The position numbers and the translations under genes were made by a program. Shown one piece after another: positions 1 through 8,660 of a stretch of 64,000 nucleotides of DNA (within the stretch, counting starts at the first letter, position 1; each line of letters starts with the position of its first letter). The stretch is from Pedobacter sp. B4-66 (GTDB taxonomy: Bacteria; Bacteroidota; Bacteroidia; Sphingobacteriales; Sphingobacteriaceae): assembly GCF_018492665.1 (NCBI RefSeq), contig NZ_JAFVME010000017.1:62001-126000 (forward strand), given 5' to 3'. Under the pieces are notes generated by a model. The model searched no databases and was not told where the DNA came from. It was given only the letters and a program-made list of their open reading frames with translations.

Positions 1-845
1 GAGAAAATCAATTTGACATTCACCTAAGGGCAAATAGAGCCGAAAACAACGTAAGTATCTTAAAAACGGTACCTGAGATGCCTTATATTAAGTTTGTCAA
101 CGAACTTAAAGCAGGTGCGCAAGGCACGGGTGATAAAGTTTATTCTTATTTACCCCCTCTAGGCAATACAGCTTACTTAAGAGGAAGCTGGGCAATAGGC
201 ATTTCAAAATCAGGAGTTTCTGCCGCCCTCCCTGATCCTTCTTTTGACGCAGCATTTAGATTGCAAGACACTTTAAATCGTATTGGGATAGCTGCTTCTG
301 AAACAGCTACAACAGCACGGCAGTTAACAGTCGAGCAAAAGCCAATGCCAACTGTAACACAAAAACTAGCTACTATCAGTTCCCCTACCCTTGGCGAAAT
401 TGTGTACTGGTTTAACAAAAAAAGCGTAAACCTATATGGTGAACACTTATTAAAAACCATTGCCTGGAAATCGGGAAAAGAAGCAACTACACAAAACGGA
501 GCAGCAACCGTAATTAATTACTGGTCAGCAAAAGGAATAGATAGTCGTACTTTAAACATTATGGATGGCAGTGGACTATCACCCGCTACCAGAGTAACCA
601 CCGCAGCTATGGCAAATGTTCTTTTTCAGAGCCAAAAAGAAAGCTGGTTTCCCATATTTTACGAGTCTCTTCCAGAAAACAATGGAATGAGACTTAAAAG
701 TGGGAGCATTAGTGACGTTTCTGCCTATGCAGGTTATTACACCGACAAGAATGGAAATAAATACATCATTGTCATAAATATAAACAACTATTCCGGCTCC
801 GGAATCAGCAAAAAATTGTTCAGGGTACTCGATGCCCTTAAGTAA
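1..845 (+). CDS. dacB: D-alanyl-D-alanine carboxypeptidase/endopeptidase, PBP4 (S13) type, 5' end outside window
   Basis: The reading frame is open from base 3 and has no start in the window, so the gene begins upstream; an internal ATG lies at 78. The C-terminal part of an S13 penicillin-binding protein is visible: the SxN motif (Ser-Val-Asn) at 423-431, the DGSGLS block typical of DacB at about 561-578, and the KTG-equivalent Lys-Ser-Gly at 696-704. The N-terminal SxxK serine is not in the window. The family trims peptidoglycan cross-links and terminal D-Ala in the periplasm. It ends 20 bases before a hexosaminidase gene on the same strand, so the two may be co-transcribed in wall turnover. 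Family assignment is firm; the precise activity is inferred. Confidence 0.9.
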   Translation, partial: ENQFDIHLRANRAENNVSILKTVPEMPYIKFVNELKAGAQGTGDKVYSYLPPLGNTAYLRGSWAIGISKSGVSAALPDPSFDAAFRLQDTLNRIGIAASETATTARQLTVEQKPMPTVTQKLATISSPTLGEIVYWFNKKSVNLYGEHLLKTIAWKSGKEATTQNGAATVINYWSAKGIDSRTLNIMDGSGLSPATRVTTAAMANVLFQSQKESWFPIFYESLPENNGMRLKSGSISDVSAYAGYYTDKNGNKYIIVININNYSGSGISKKLFRVLDALK

Positions 846-865
846 AATTGTAAATTGCGGCAATT

Positions 866-2824
866 ATGAAAAATACCTTTTACCTGTTATGTCTAAGTCT
901 CTTAAGTATTCCTGCATTTGGTCAATACGCTCCTAACACCGAAACAACTACAGAAACTATTGCCATCGTAAACAATGCACCTGATATTGCAATTATCCCA
1001 GAACCGGTATCGGTTATAAAAAGTGACGGATACTTTGTACTTCCATCAAATGTGGTAATACAAGCACCGGCTATACCGGAAGTTAAACAGGTAGTTACTT
1101 TTTTACAGGAAAGGCTTTCTATTCCTACCGGAAGTTATGTGGCTGAGGTCAGCACCCCTTCTACTTCCTCAACCATTAATCTGATTTTAAATGACAAGCA
1201 GAACTCGGCATTAGGTGCTGAAGGTTATCAGCTGTCAGTAACACCAAACCACATCACTATAAAAGCAAACAAACCTGCGGGGTTATTTTATGGGGTACAG
1301 AGCCTTATTCAGCTATTTCCAAAAGAAATCGAGAGCAAAGAAGCCATTGAAGACATAACATGGAAAGCTCCTTGTGTAGAAATAATAGATTATCCTCGTG
1401 TTGGATGGAGAGGCTTAATGTTTGATGTTGCCCGTCACTTTTTTACAAAAGCCGAGGTGAAACAATACATCGATGCTATGGTCCGCTATAAATATAACGT
1501 CCTGCATTTACACCTTACCGATGACGAAGGTTGGAGAATAGAAATAAAAGGCTTTCCTAAACTAACTGATGTTGGTGCCTGGAATGTAAAAAAGGTTGGC
1601 GAATTTGGGAACTTCTTCCCTCCATCCGCTGATGAACCGCGGAATTATGGTGGCTTTTACACACAAGACGACATAAAAGAACTGGTGCAATATGCTAAAG
1701 AAAGATTTGTAAATATTTTACCCGAAATAGATGTTCCAGGTCATAGTTTAGCGGCAATAGCATCTTATCCGGAGCTCTCATGCACACCGGGTGCAGAGAA
1801 CTATCGTGTACGTTCAGGCGAGCGAATCATGGACTGGTCAAGAGGTGCTCCTCCTATTGCTTTAGTCGACAATACGCTTTGCCCTGCCAATGAAAAAGTA
1901 TACAGTTTTTTAGATACAGTAATAACCCAGGTAGCACAATTATTCCCTTTCGAATACATCCACATGGGTGGCGACGAGGCTCCTTTCAATTTTTGGGAGA
2001 AAAGCGATAGCATTAAAGCCTTAATGAAAAAGGAAGGATTAAAGAACATGCATCAGGTTCAGGGCTATTTTGAAAAACGCATTCAGAAGATTGTGGAATC
2101 AAAAGGAAAGAAATTTATGGGCTGGGATGAGATTCTGGATGGAGACATGCCTCAAAACATTGCAGTGATGAGCTGGAGAGGCATGAAATACGGAATTGAA
2201 GCCGCCAAAAGAAAACACGAAGTAGTGATGAGTCCTACTACTTATGCGTACCTCGATTACATGCAGGCCGATGCTATTACAGAGCCCAGAGTATATGCTT
2301 CATTAAGGCTAAGCAAATCATACGAGTTTGATCCCATACCTGCGGGTGTCGACAAGAAATACATCAAAGGCGGACAAGCTAACCTTTGGACTGAACAGGT
2401 ATACAACATCCGTCAGGCAGAATATATGACCTGGCCAAGAGGACTGGCAATAGCCGAGTCTGTGTGGTCGCCAATTGAAAAGAAAAACTGGAACAATTTC
2501 TTTAATCGCGTTGAGCAGCATTTTAAAAGGCTTGACGTAGCAGAAACGAAATATGCCCCTAGTGTTTATGACCCTATATTTAGCGTAAGCAGATCGGCTG
2601 ATAAACAGTTAATGATCGAATTAAGCACCGAGGTACAAGGATTGGATATTTATTACAGCTTTGATAACTCATTCCCCGATCGCTTTTACCCTAAGTACAC
2701 AGAAAAGATGACGCCTCCAAAAGATGCAACTACAATGAGAGTAATTACATACAAAGGGAAACAACCAGTAGGCAGAATGCTTTCTATGCCAATTGATGAA
2801 TTAAGCAAACGATCTAGAAGATAA
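866..2824 (+). CDS. Beta-N-acetylhexosaminidase, glycoside hydrolase family 20
   Basis: A 652-residue secreted enzyme with an N-terminal signal peptide ending near Ala-Phe-Gly-Gln. A GH20b-type domain (about residues 45-165) precedes the TIM-barrel domain. The barrel shows HLHLTDDEGWR and the catalytic Asp-Glu pair in HMGGDEAPF (D370, E371), the residues of substrate-assisted catalysis in GH20. It would remove terminal beta-GlcNAc or GalNAc from chitin fragments, glycans or muropeptides. A short C-terminal extension, about residues 570-652, resembles a chitobiase-like beta-sandwich. It lies between a PBP4 gene and a TruA-like gene with gaps of 20 and 4 bases, which supports one transcript. 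Exact substrate cannot be read from the sequence. Confidence 0.95.
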   Translation: MKNTFYLLCLSLLSIPAFGQYAPNTETTTETIAIVNNAPDIAIIPEPVSVIKSDGYFVLPSNVVIQAPAIPEVKQVVTFLQERLSIPTGSYVAEVSTPSTSSTINLILNDKQNSALGAEGYQLSVTPNHITIKANKPAGLFYGVQSLIQLFPKEIESKEAIEDITWKAPCVEIIDYPRVGWRGLMFDVARHFFTKAEVKQYIDAMVRYKYNVLHLHLTDDEGWRIEIKGFPKLTDVGAWNVKKVGEFGNFFPPSADEPRNYGGFYTQDDIKELVQYAKERFVNILPEIDVPGHSLAAIASYPELSCTPGAENYRVRSGERIMDWSRGAPPIALVDNTLCPANEKVYSFLDTVITQVAQLFPFEYIHMGGDEAPFNFWEKSDSIKALMKKEGLKNMHQVQGYFEKRIQKIVESKGKKFMGWDEILDGDMPQNIAVMSWRGMKYGIEAAKRKHEVVMSPTTYAYLDYMQADAITEPRVYASLRLSKSYEFDPIPAGVDKKYIKGGQANLWTEQVYNIRQAEYMTWPRGLAIAESVWSPIEKKNWNNFFNRVEQHFKRLDVAETKYAPSVYDPIFSVSRSADKQLMIELSTEVQGLDIYYSFDNSFPDRFYPKYTEKMTPPKDATTMRVITYKGKQPVGRMLSMPIDELSKRSRR

Positions 2825-2828
2825 GAAA

Positions 2829-3638
2829 TTGAGATACTTTGTCCATATTGGCTACAACGGATTACATTATAACGGCTGGCAAAAACAACCCGGAGTACTA
2901 AACGTACAGGGTGTGCTTGAAAAAGCACTTACTCAGGTGCTAAAAACTGAAGTATTTATTAATGGCTGCGGAAGAACCGATGCGCATGTACATGCAAGTC
3001 AATTCTTTTTCCATATGGATATAGAACACGAATGGGATTTCGATCTGATGTTCAGATTAAACAAACTCCTACCTGCCAATATTGCCATATTTGACATCAT
3101 TGCTATGGATGGTTTACAACATGCCAGATTTGATGCCGTCCAAAGATCGTACGACTACTTTATCCACACCTATAAAGACCCATTTTTAAATGGGCTGAGT
3201 TCTTTTTATTTGCTACAAGATTTGCATTTTGATAAAATGAAAGAGGCAGTCGATGTACTTCCAAAGTACAAAGATTACAGAGCCTTTTGCACCAGTCCCG
3301 ATAAATACGAGCACACCATCTGCAATGTCATGTCGGCAAATCTTGCTGTAGATCCCAGCGGAGATAAGTTACGCTTCCAGATCTCTTCAAATCGCTTCCT
3401 GAGCAAAATGATTAGGATTATCATGGGGCAAGTTTTAAAAGTAGGCAAAGGACTTTTAACTGTAGATGAATTTGAAAGTTACCTGATCACAAAGCAAACT
3501 CCGGAATTAATTACACCCGCACATCCACAAGGATTATACCTATCAAAAGTGACTTACCCTTATCTGAATTTACCAAGAAGAACCTCATTTTCATCGATAC
3601 TACAGAACCAGGCTGACCTTTCCTGGAAAACATTATAA
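2829..3638 (+). CDS. tRNA pseudouridine synthase A-like protein (TruA family)
   Basis: A 269-residue protein with the TruA fold: N-terminal Gly-Tyr-Asn-Gly...Gly-Trp-Gln and the active-site block GCGRTDAHVHA with the catalytic aspartate at D51. TruA isomerises uridines in the tRNA anticodon arm. The usual family motif is RTDAGVHA; here the Gly after Ala is His (H53), so this may be a divergent paralogue of the housekeeping enzyme. Translation appears to start at a TTG at 2829, four bases after the previous stop; no in-frame ATG lies near. It is closely linked to the hexosaminidase gene. The family call is firm, and use of truA as the name is uncertain because a second copy may exist elsewhere. 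Confidence 0.88.
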   Translation: MRYFVHIGYNGLHYNGWQKQPGVLNVQGVLEKALTQVLKTEVFINGCGRTDAHVHASQFFFHMDIEHEWDFDLMFRLNKLLPANIAIFDIIAMDGLQHARFDAVQRSYDYFIHTYKDPFLNGLSSFYLLQDLHFDKMKEAVDVLPKYKDYRAFCTSPDKYEHTICNVMSANLAVDPSGDKLRFQISSNRFLSKMIRIIMGQVLKVGKGLLTVDEFESYLITKQTPELITPAHPQGLYLSKVTYPYLNLPRRTSFSSILQNQADLSWKTL

Positions 3639-3662
3639 TATATTGATTGTTAATATCTTGCT

Positions 3663-3680
3663 ATTGATTATTTAATCAAT
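3663..3680. repeat. Perfect 8-base inverted repeat
   Basis: ATTGATTA and TAATCAAT are separated by two bases, 25 bases after the truA-like stop and 45 bases before the doxX start. It could be a regulator half-site pair for the following gene or a weak transcription end; there is no T-run directly after it. Confidence 0.35.
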
Positions 3681-3711
3681 TTTAATTAGCTTTAATAGAC
3701 CATTATAAAAT

Positions 3712-3717
3712 AGGAGG
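3712..3717 (+). promoter_or_regulatory. Strong Shine-Dalgarno sequence
   Basis: AGGAGG lies seven bases before the ATG at 3725. Canonical Shine-Dalgarno sequences are uncommon in Bacteroidota and I see few others as good in this window, so it fixes the start of the DoxX gene. Confidence 0.6.
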
Positions 3718-3724
3718 CATTATC

Positions 3725-4180
3725 ATGACTGTTATTCAAAAAATCGAGCACTGGGGCGATGTACATCATGCCAAATGGCTGGACATTATCCGTATTGCAT
3801 TAGGTATTCTCATTTTCAGCAAAGGCATTGCAATTGTCAGCAATACAGAAGCGCTTCAAAATTTGTTATTGCAAAATAACGTATTTGGCTTTTCCGGAAT
3901 GATGGCGAGTCTAGCGGTTCACATCATTGGATTTGTGCATCTGGTTGGAGGCCTCCTAATTGCCATCGGACTTGTTACAAGGTTTGCATCTGTAATACAG
4001 ATTCCAATACTACTCTGCGCCGTTTTCTTTGTAAACCTGTCGCATGGTTTTTCAGCTTTGAACTCCGAATTATGGCTATCAATTATCGTATTGCTATTAT
4101 TGGTTCTTTTTTGGGTTGTTGGATCTGGCCCCTACTCGGTGGATCACTCCATGAAAAAGAGACAAGATATCAATAGATAA
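3725..4180 (+). CDS. DoxX family membrane protein
   Basis: A 151-residue protein with four predicted membrane segments (about residues 20-40, 58-85, 88-108, 115-137), the size and layout of the DoxX/DoxD-like family. A Gly-rich segment with HLVGGLLIAIG matches the family's second helix. DoxX proteins are inner-membrane proteins often linked to redox or thiol stress, but the role of this one is unknown. It stands alone after truA-like, with a strong Shine-Dalgarno in front. No partner gene such as a thioredoxin is adjacent. Confidence 0.8.
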   Translation: MTVIQKIEHWGDVHHAKWLDIIRIALGILIFSKGIAIVSNTEALQNLLLQNNVFGFSGMMASLAVHIIGFVHLVGGLLIAIGLVTRFASVIQIPILLCAVFFVNLSHGFSALNSELWLSIIVLLLLVLFWVVGSGPYSVDHSMKKRQDINR

Positions 4181-4239
4181 ATAGGCTTATATAATAGCGA
4201 TTCTATGATTCTTAGTATCTTTCGGCATATTTTACATGC

Positions 4240-5949
4240 ATGAAAAGACTACTGCTTGCCGGATTGCTATTATATACTTCGCACAGTTTTGCGCAAGATC
4301 CTACATCAACATATTTTGACCTTACCCGTAATGGGTTTAATGAAAAAAACGCCATTGAAACTACAGCTTTTGTGGAACAGCGGTGGCGTTTGCCTGGAAA
4401 CAAGGGGTTTAATGAAACTATCTATTACGTAGAAGGTCTGTTAAAAAAAGCTGGATTTGTGCAAGAGCAAAATAATGAGTCGGAAGCATTATTAACTTAT
4501 CGCATTGAAAAACGTCCCATGAAACAAAATGCATGGGACCCAATTAATGCAATAGTAAGCATTGAAGGAGAGCAAGAACCACTGCTTGAGTTTAAAACAA
4601 ATCGTAATATGATTACGATAAGCTCTGCCTCTTCCCCTCCGGAAGGTACCACAGCAGAAGTAGTTTATCTAAATCCTATAGACATCAGTTCAATTGACGA
4701 TAAAGACATTAAAGGTAAGATTGTATTTTCTGAAATTGGAACAGGCAGACTGTTCAATGTGGCTATCAATTCAGGAGCATTAGGTGTTTTAGGGTATTCA
4801 ATGCCTACCTACACACAACCGGAAAAGCATCAAACTTCTATTCAATTTTCAGGGATTAATAATCCGGATGGCAAAGGCTGGGCCATTAACCTATCATACA
4901 AAGCTAAAGAACGCTTAAAGAGTGCTTTGGCAAAAGGACCCGTTAAACTGAATGTTAAAGTCGAAACAAACACCTATCCTTCAAATGAGCTAACCATAAT
5001 TGCCAATGTAAAAGGCAGTACCAATCCTAACGAACGTTTTGTATACAGTGCCCATGTTCAGGAGCCCGGAGCAAATGACAACGCATCAGGTGTTGGTACA
5101 CTGGCTGAAATGGCAAGGCTTACTGCTGATTTAGTAAAATCTGGAAAGTTGACACCTCAAAGAACATTAACCTTTTTATGGGGTGATGAAATTGTATCAA
5201 CCCAACGCTACATTAAAGAAGACAGTGAAAGAGCAAATGGAATTATGTGGGGGATGAGCCTCGATATGGTAGGTGAAAACACAGAAAAAACAGGAGGATC
5301 TTTTCTCATAGAAAAGATGCCTGATCCTTCAGCAATATGGACTCGAGGTGAAGACAAGCATACCGAATGGGGAGCTGGCGATGTAAAGGAAGATGATCTT
5401 TTCCCTCACTACTACAATGACCTGGTTATGAAAATTTGCAGCGACCAGGGCAGACATGTAAACTGGACGGTTAATTATAACCCTTTTGAAGGAGGTAGCG
5501 ATCATACACCCTTTATTAGAAGTAAAATCCCTGGCTTACTAATGTGGCATTTTACAGATGTGTTTTACCATACTGACAATGACCGATTAGATAAAGTATC
5601 TGCCACAACTATGAAGAACGTAGGGATAAGTGCTTTAACTACAGCTTATACACTTGTAACTGCTGATGAAAGCACCGCATTATTTGTCATTAATGAGGTA
5701 AAAACCGCAGCTTTAAAGCGATTAAAAACAGAATTCGACTTAAGTAAACAAGCCATTGCTAACGGAAAATCTACTAAACAAGATGAAAAACATATCTTAT
5801 CAACCTGGGGAAAATACTATACTGATGCACTAGCCACCATCCCTTCTATCCCTATAAAAACAGAAACAACAAGGATAGGTTCAGCAATTAAATTCGCTGT
5901 GCTGGAAGTAGAAAAGCAAACCAATCAGGATTTAGAAGCCTTGAGATAG
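4240..5949 (+). CDS. Secreted M28 family zinc metallopeptidase
   Basis: A 569-residue protein with a signal peptide (cleavage after Ser-Phe-Ala-Gln), a PA-like insert (about residues 130-220) and an M28 catalytic domain. Likely zinc ligands are His in AHVQEPGANDNASG (near residue 271), the Asp of GANDN, the acidic pair in WGDE, Asp in SLDM and His in GSDHTPF (near 422). In canonical M28 enzymes the first motif is HxD; here it is His-Val-Gln, so the auxiliary Asp is replaced. Family members are aminopeptidases or carboxypeptidases of the periplasm or exterior. The 3' end overlaps the convergent shikimate kinase gene by 18 bases. A -7-like TATCTTTC lies shortly before the start. Confidence 0.88.
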   Translation: MKRLLLAGLLLYTSHSFAQDPTSTYFDLTRNGFNEKNAIETTAFVEQRWRLPGNKGFNETIYYVEGLLKKAGFVQEQNNESEALLTYRIEKRPMKQNAWDPINAIVSIEGEQEPLLEFKTNRNMITISSASSPPEGTTAEVVYLNPIDISSIDDKDIKGKIVFSEIGTGRLFNVAINSGALGVLGYSMPTYTQPEKHQTSIQFSGINNPDGKGWAINLSYKAKERLKSALAKGPVKLNVKVETNTYPSNELTIIANVKGSTNPNERFVYSAHVQEPGANDNASGVGTLAEMARLTADLVKSGKLTPQRTLTFLWGDEIVSTQRYIKEDSERANGIMWGMSLDMVGENTEKTGGSFLIEKMPDPSAIWTRGEDKHTEWGAGDVKEDDLFPHYYNDLVMKICSDQGRHVNWTVNYNPFEGGSDHTPFIRSKIPGLLMWHFTDVFYHTDNDRLDKVSATTMKNVGISALTTAYTLVTADESTALFVINEVKTAALKRLKTEFDLSKQAIANGKSTKQDEKHILSTWGKYYTDALATIPSIPIKTETTRIGSAIKFAVLEVEKQTNQDLEALR

Positions 5950-6438
5950 CTGAGCTAATGCTCTATCGGGGGTCAGGTTAATTCCATCCACGATTAAAGC
6001 AGCACGTTTATAGAAGCTATCTCTTTCTGTAAGTTTCGATTCTATAAATTTGATGAGTTGCTCTTCACTCATATCTCTTAACAAAGGACGTTTTTCTTTA
6101 CCTTTCTCCAATCTCTTGGCTAAGGCAATCGGCGGCATTTCTATATAAAAAGTAATTCCATTATTATTCATCCATTCCATATTATCAAAATAACATGGAA
6201 CGCCGCCACCAGTTGCAACAACACAGTCTGAAGGATAGTTATGTTCTTTAAGTACTTTACTTTCCAGAGCTCTAAATGCATCCTCTCCATTGGCAGCAAA
6301 ATATTCTCCAATGCTAGAGGCAATCTGATCTTCAAACACCTGGTCAAGATCAATAAAATCAAACCCTAACTTTGAAGCTAATTTTTTGCCTAAAGTACTT
6401 TTACCACAACCCATAAATCCAATCAGAAATATCTTCAT
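5932..6438 (-). CDS. aroK: Shikimate kinase
   Basis: A 168-residue cytosolic kinase of normal family length. It phosphorylates shikimate at the 3-OH in chorismate synthesis. The P-loop is GFMGCGKST (residues 7-15), followed by the substrate-binding FIDLDQ, the ATGGGVP glycine loop and the lid arginines in KRPLL. It is the last gene of a leftward run with DUF1599, DoxX/MauE and DppB-type genes, two bases after the permease gene. Its 3' end overlaps the M28 peptidase gene by 18 bases on the opposite strand. Confidence 0.96.
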   Translation of the reverse strand: MKIFLIGFMGCGKSTLGKKLASKLGFDFIDLDQVFEDQIASSIGEYFAANGEDAFRALESKVLKEHNYPSDCVVATGGGVPCYFDNMEWMNNNGITFYIEMPPIALAKRLEKGKEKRPLLRDMSEEQLIKFIESKLTERDSFYKRAALIVDGINLTPDRALAQLSQGF

Positions 6439-6440
6439 TC

Positions 6441-7496
6441 TTAAGCCAATTTTACCCTTGGATCAACAAAGGCATATAAAATATCTACAAAAATATTAAT
6501 TACTACAAAAACAAAGGCAATAAAAAGTATAGACCCCATAACTACCGGAAAATCCGACATCTCCAAGGCAGTTACTGTAGTACGTCCTAAACCATTATAA
6601 CCAAAAATATACTCTACAAAAAAGGATCCGGCAAGCAAAGAAGCAAACCACCCTGAAATAGCAGTGATAACAGGGTTTAGTGCATTTCTAAGCGCATGCT
6701 TATAGATAATTGCATTTCTGCCCAAACCCTTTGCTTTGGCAGTCCTGATATAATCCTGAGCCAGCACATCTAACATGGCACTTCGAGTTAACTGTACGAT
6801 TATCGCTAAAGGTCTTAAACCTAAGGTAACCATCGGCAACCAAAGATTTTTCCATGTAGTGACCTCACCCTCAAAAGGATCATAACTGTACAAGCTACCC
6901 GACATATTTAATCCGGTATAATCACTTAATACAAAGCCAAAAAACCATGCAATAATAATCCCAGCAAAAAAAGAAGGAGCCGATATTCCCAAAATAGCAA
7001 AAGCATTTGCAGTTTTATCAATCCAAGTATCTTTATGAACTGCTGATATAACGCCTAAAAAAATGCCTATAATGGCCGCAAATATCATTGCCGTAAAAGC
7101 CAGAATAAAAGTATTAGGGACAGTTTCTGTTAAAATAGTAGTTACATCACGTTTGGTTTGATAAGAGCGGCGTAAATAAGGCCATTTAAGCACAACCACA
7201 TCATTACCAACAGAAAACAGCTTTACATAACGGTACTTCTCTTCAGTCTCCTTGTTATTGTCATGAAGGCCTATTGGCGAAAGATCATTTAAATAAAGAA
7301 AGAATTGCACTGGTCTTGATCGGTCTAAACCGAACTCTTTACGCACAGCTTCTAAAGATTGTACATCAGAACGTTGTCCTAAAGTCATTCGTGCCGGATC
7401 GCCTGGCAATACATTAAACAGTATAAAAACGACTACAATTACGCCCGCCATAACGGCAAATCCATAGATGAATTTCTTAAAGGCGTATTGTAACAT
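6441..7496 (-). CDS. ABC transporter permease, DppB/OppB type
   Basis: A 351-residue inner-membrane permease with an N-terminal membrane segment, a periplasmic stretch of roughly 90 residues and five further membrane segments. The EAA loop shows RTAKAKGLG, which docks on the ATPase, and the N-terminal GDPARMTLG block is typical of DppB/OppB. Such permeases import di- or oligopeptides or nickel with a DppC partner, two ATPases and a binding protein. None of these partners is adjacent, so they must be elsewhere. It lies two bases from both neighbours (DoxX/MauE and aroK), showing co-transcription. Confidence 0.92.
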   Translation of the reverse strand: MLQYAFKKFIYGFAVMAGVIVVVFILFNVLPGDPARMTLGQRSDVQSLEAVRKEFGLDRSRPVQFFLYLNDLSPIGLHDNNKETEEKYRYVKLFSVGNDVVVLKWPYLRRSYQTKRDVTTILTETVPNTFILAFTAMIFAAIIGIFLGVISAVHKDTWIDKTANAFAILGISAPSFFAGIIIAWFFGFVLSDYTGLNMSGSLYSYDPFEGEVTTWKNLWLPMVTLGLRPLAIIVQLTRSAMLDVLAQDYIRTAKAKGLGRNAIIYKHALRNALNPVITAISGWFASLLAGSFFVEYIFGYNGLGRTTVTALEMSDFPVVMGSILFIAFVFVVINIFVDILYAFVDPRVKLA

Positions 7497-7498
7497 GG

Positions 7499-8650
7499 TT
7501 ATTTAGCGAAATACTTTTCAGCAAGTTCGTCAAAACTAGGCACATTATTATAATGCCATTTATTAATGACTACCCCATTCTTTAATAAAAGTATACCAGG
7601 GTTCGCTCTTACCATACTTTTTAAAGGAACAGCATCAGCATAAAAAATTTCGCTAAACAACTTCATTCTTTTGCTGTATTCATCTGCATTTTGTGCTGAG
7701 CTGGAGGTTAAAAGCACAGACCTAATATTGAATTGTTCAGTAGCATTTAATGCTATTGCATTTAACTTAGCCATACCCTCCTCATTAGCATCTTTTAAAT
7801 TATAAGCTACAATTACCAGATTATAATATGGATTCTCTATCAGTTCTTTGGTATAATCAGTACCTGAAGCATCAGTTATTTGAAGGTCTTTAATTTTAGG
7901 CTCATAACCTTTTTTAATTAATTTGCTTTCTGGCTCACCTACAATTTCCCAATTCTCATCTTTCCAAATCTCTGTTTTCAGATAATCTTTATCACTCATC
8001 ACCTTCGTTTCACCTGTCTCCTTATTCTTCATGTTGTACATGATTAAATACTCGTCAAGCTTTGCTCCCGGAGGTATTTTCATCAACTCAGGTAAACTTG
8101 CTCCAACTTTGTAAGGCAAGAAATCTAATATTGGCAATCTGCTATAAGTAAACTGACTAAACATTAAAGAGAAAGTAAGCACAATGGCAAATAGGCCACT
8201 TTGCCATCCCGCATGGTTTGTAACCGGATTTATCTGGTCCCTGTTTTTAAACAGGTAAACGATCATTGCCAATAGGACAAGGTCTTTAGAGAAGGATTGC
8301 CACGGCGTTAAAGGAATAGCGTCACCAAAGCAACCACATGATGTTACCACTTTAAATGCTGCTGAAACAAAGGTTAAGAAAGTAAAGAAGATAATAACAA
8401 CCAATAAGCCGGTAGTTACTTGTTTACGCCAAAAACCAAAAAGCAATAAAGCTCCCAATACTATTTCAAAAACACAAAGCAGGATAGCAATTCCCGTAGC
8501 CATACCGCTAAGGAATGGCATGTGAAATACTTCGAAGTACTCTTGCAATTTATAGCCAAATCCGAGTGGATCATTGGCTTTTATTAATCCTGAAAATATA
8601 AAGAGGACACCAACAAATATCCTTGAAAAGTTTAATGCAGCTATCTTCAT
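7499..8650 (-). CDS. DoxX/MauE-type membrane protein with C-terminal thioredoxin-like region
   Basis: A 383-residue protein. The first 150 residues hold four to five membrane segments of DoxX/MauE type, with a Cys-Gly-Cys-Phe-Gly motif in TSCGCFGD near residue 105 that is characteristic of MauE-like proteins in disulfide chemistry. The C-terminal 200 residues look like a soluble thioredoxin-fold domain but have no CxxC. This architecture matches the Bacteroidota BT_3928-type family, whose function is not established. It sits between DUF1599 (10-base gap) and the permease (2-base gap) in the leftward operon. Confidence 0.85.
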   Translation of the reverse strand: MKIAALNFSRIFVGVLFIFSGLIKANDPLGFGYKLQEYFEVFHMPFLSGMATGIAILLCVFEIVLGALLLFGFWRKQVTTGLLVVIIFFTFLTFVSAAFKVVTSCGCFGDAIPLTPWQSFSKDLVLLAMIVYLFKNRDQINPVTNHAGWQSGLFAIVLTFSLMFSQFTYSRLPILDFLPYKVGASLPELMKIPPGAKLDEYLIMYNMKNKETGETKVMSDKDYLKTEIWKDENWEIVGEPESKLIKKGYEPKIKDLQITDASGTDYTKELIENPYYNLVIVAYNLKDANEEGMAKLNAIALNATEQFNIRSVLLTSSSAQNADEYSKRMKLFSEIFYADAVPLKSMVRANPGILLLKNGVVINKWHYNNVPSFDELAEKYFAK

Positions 8651-8660
8651 TGTTTACCAG

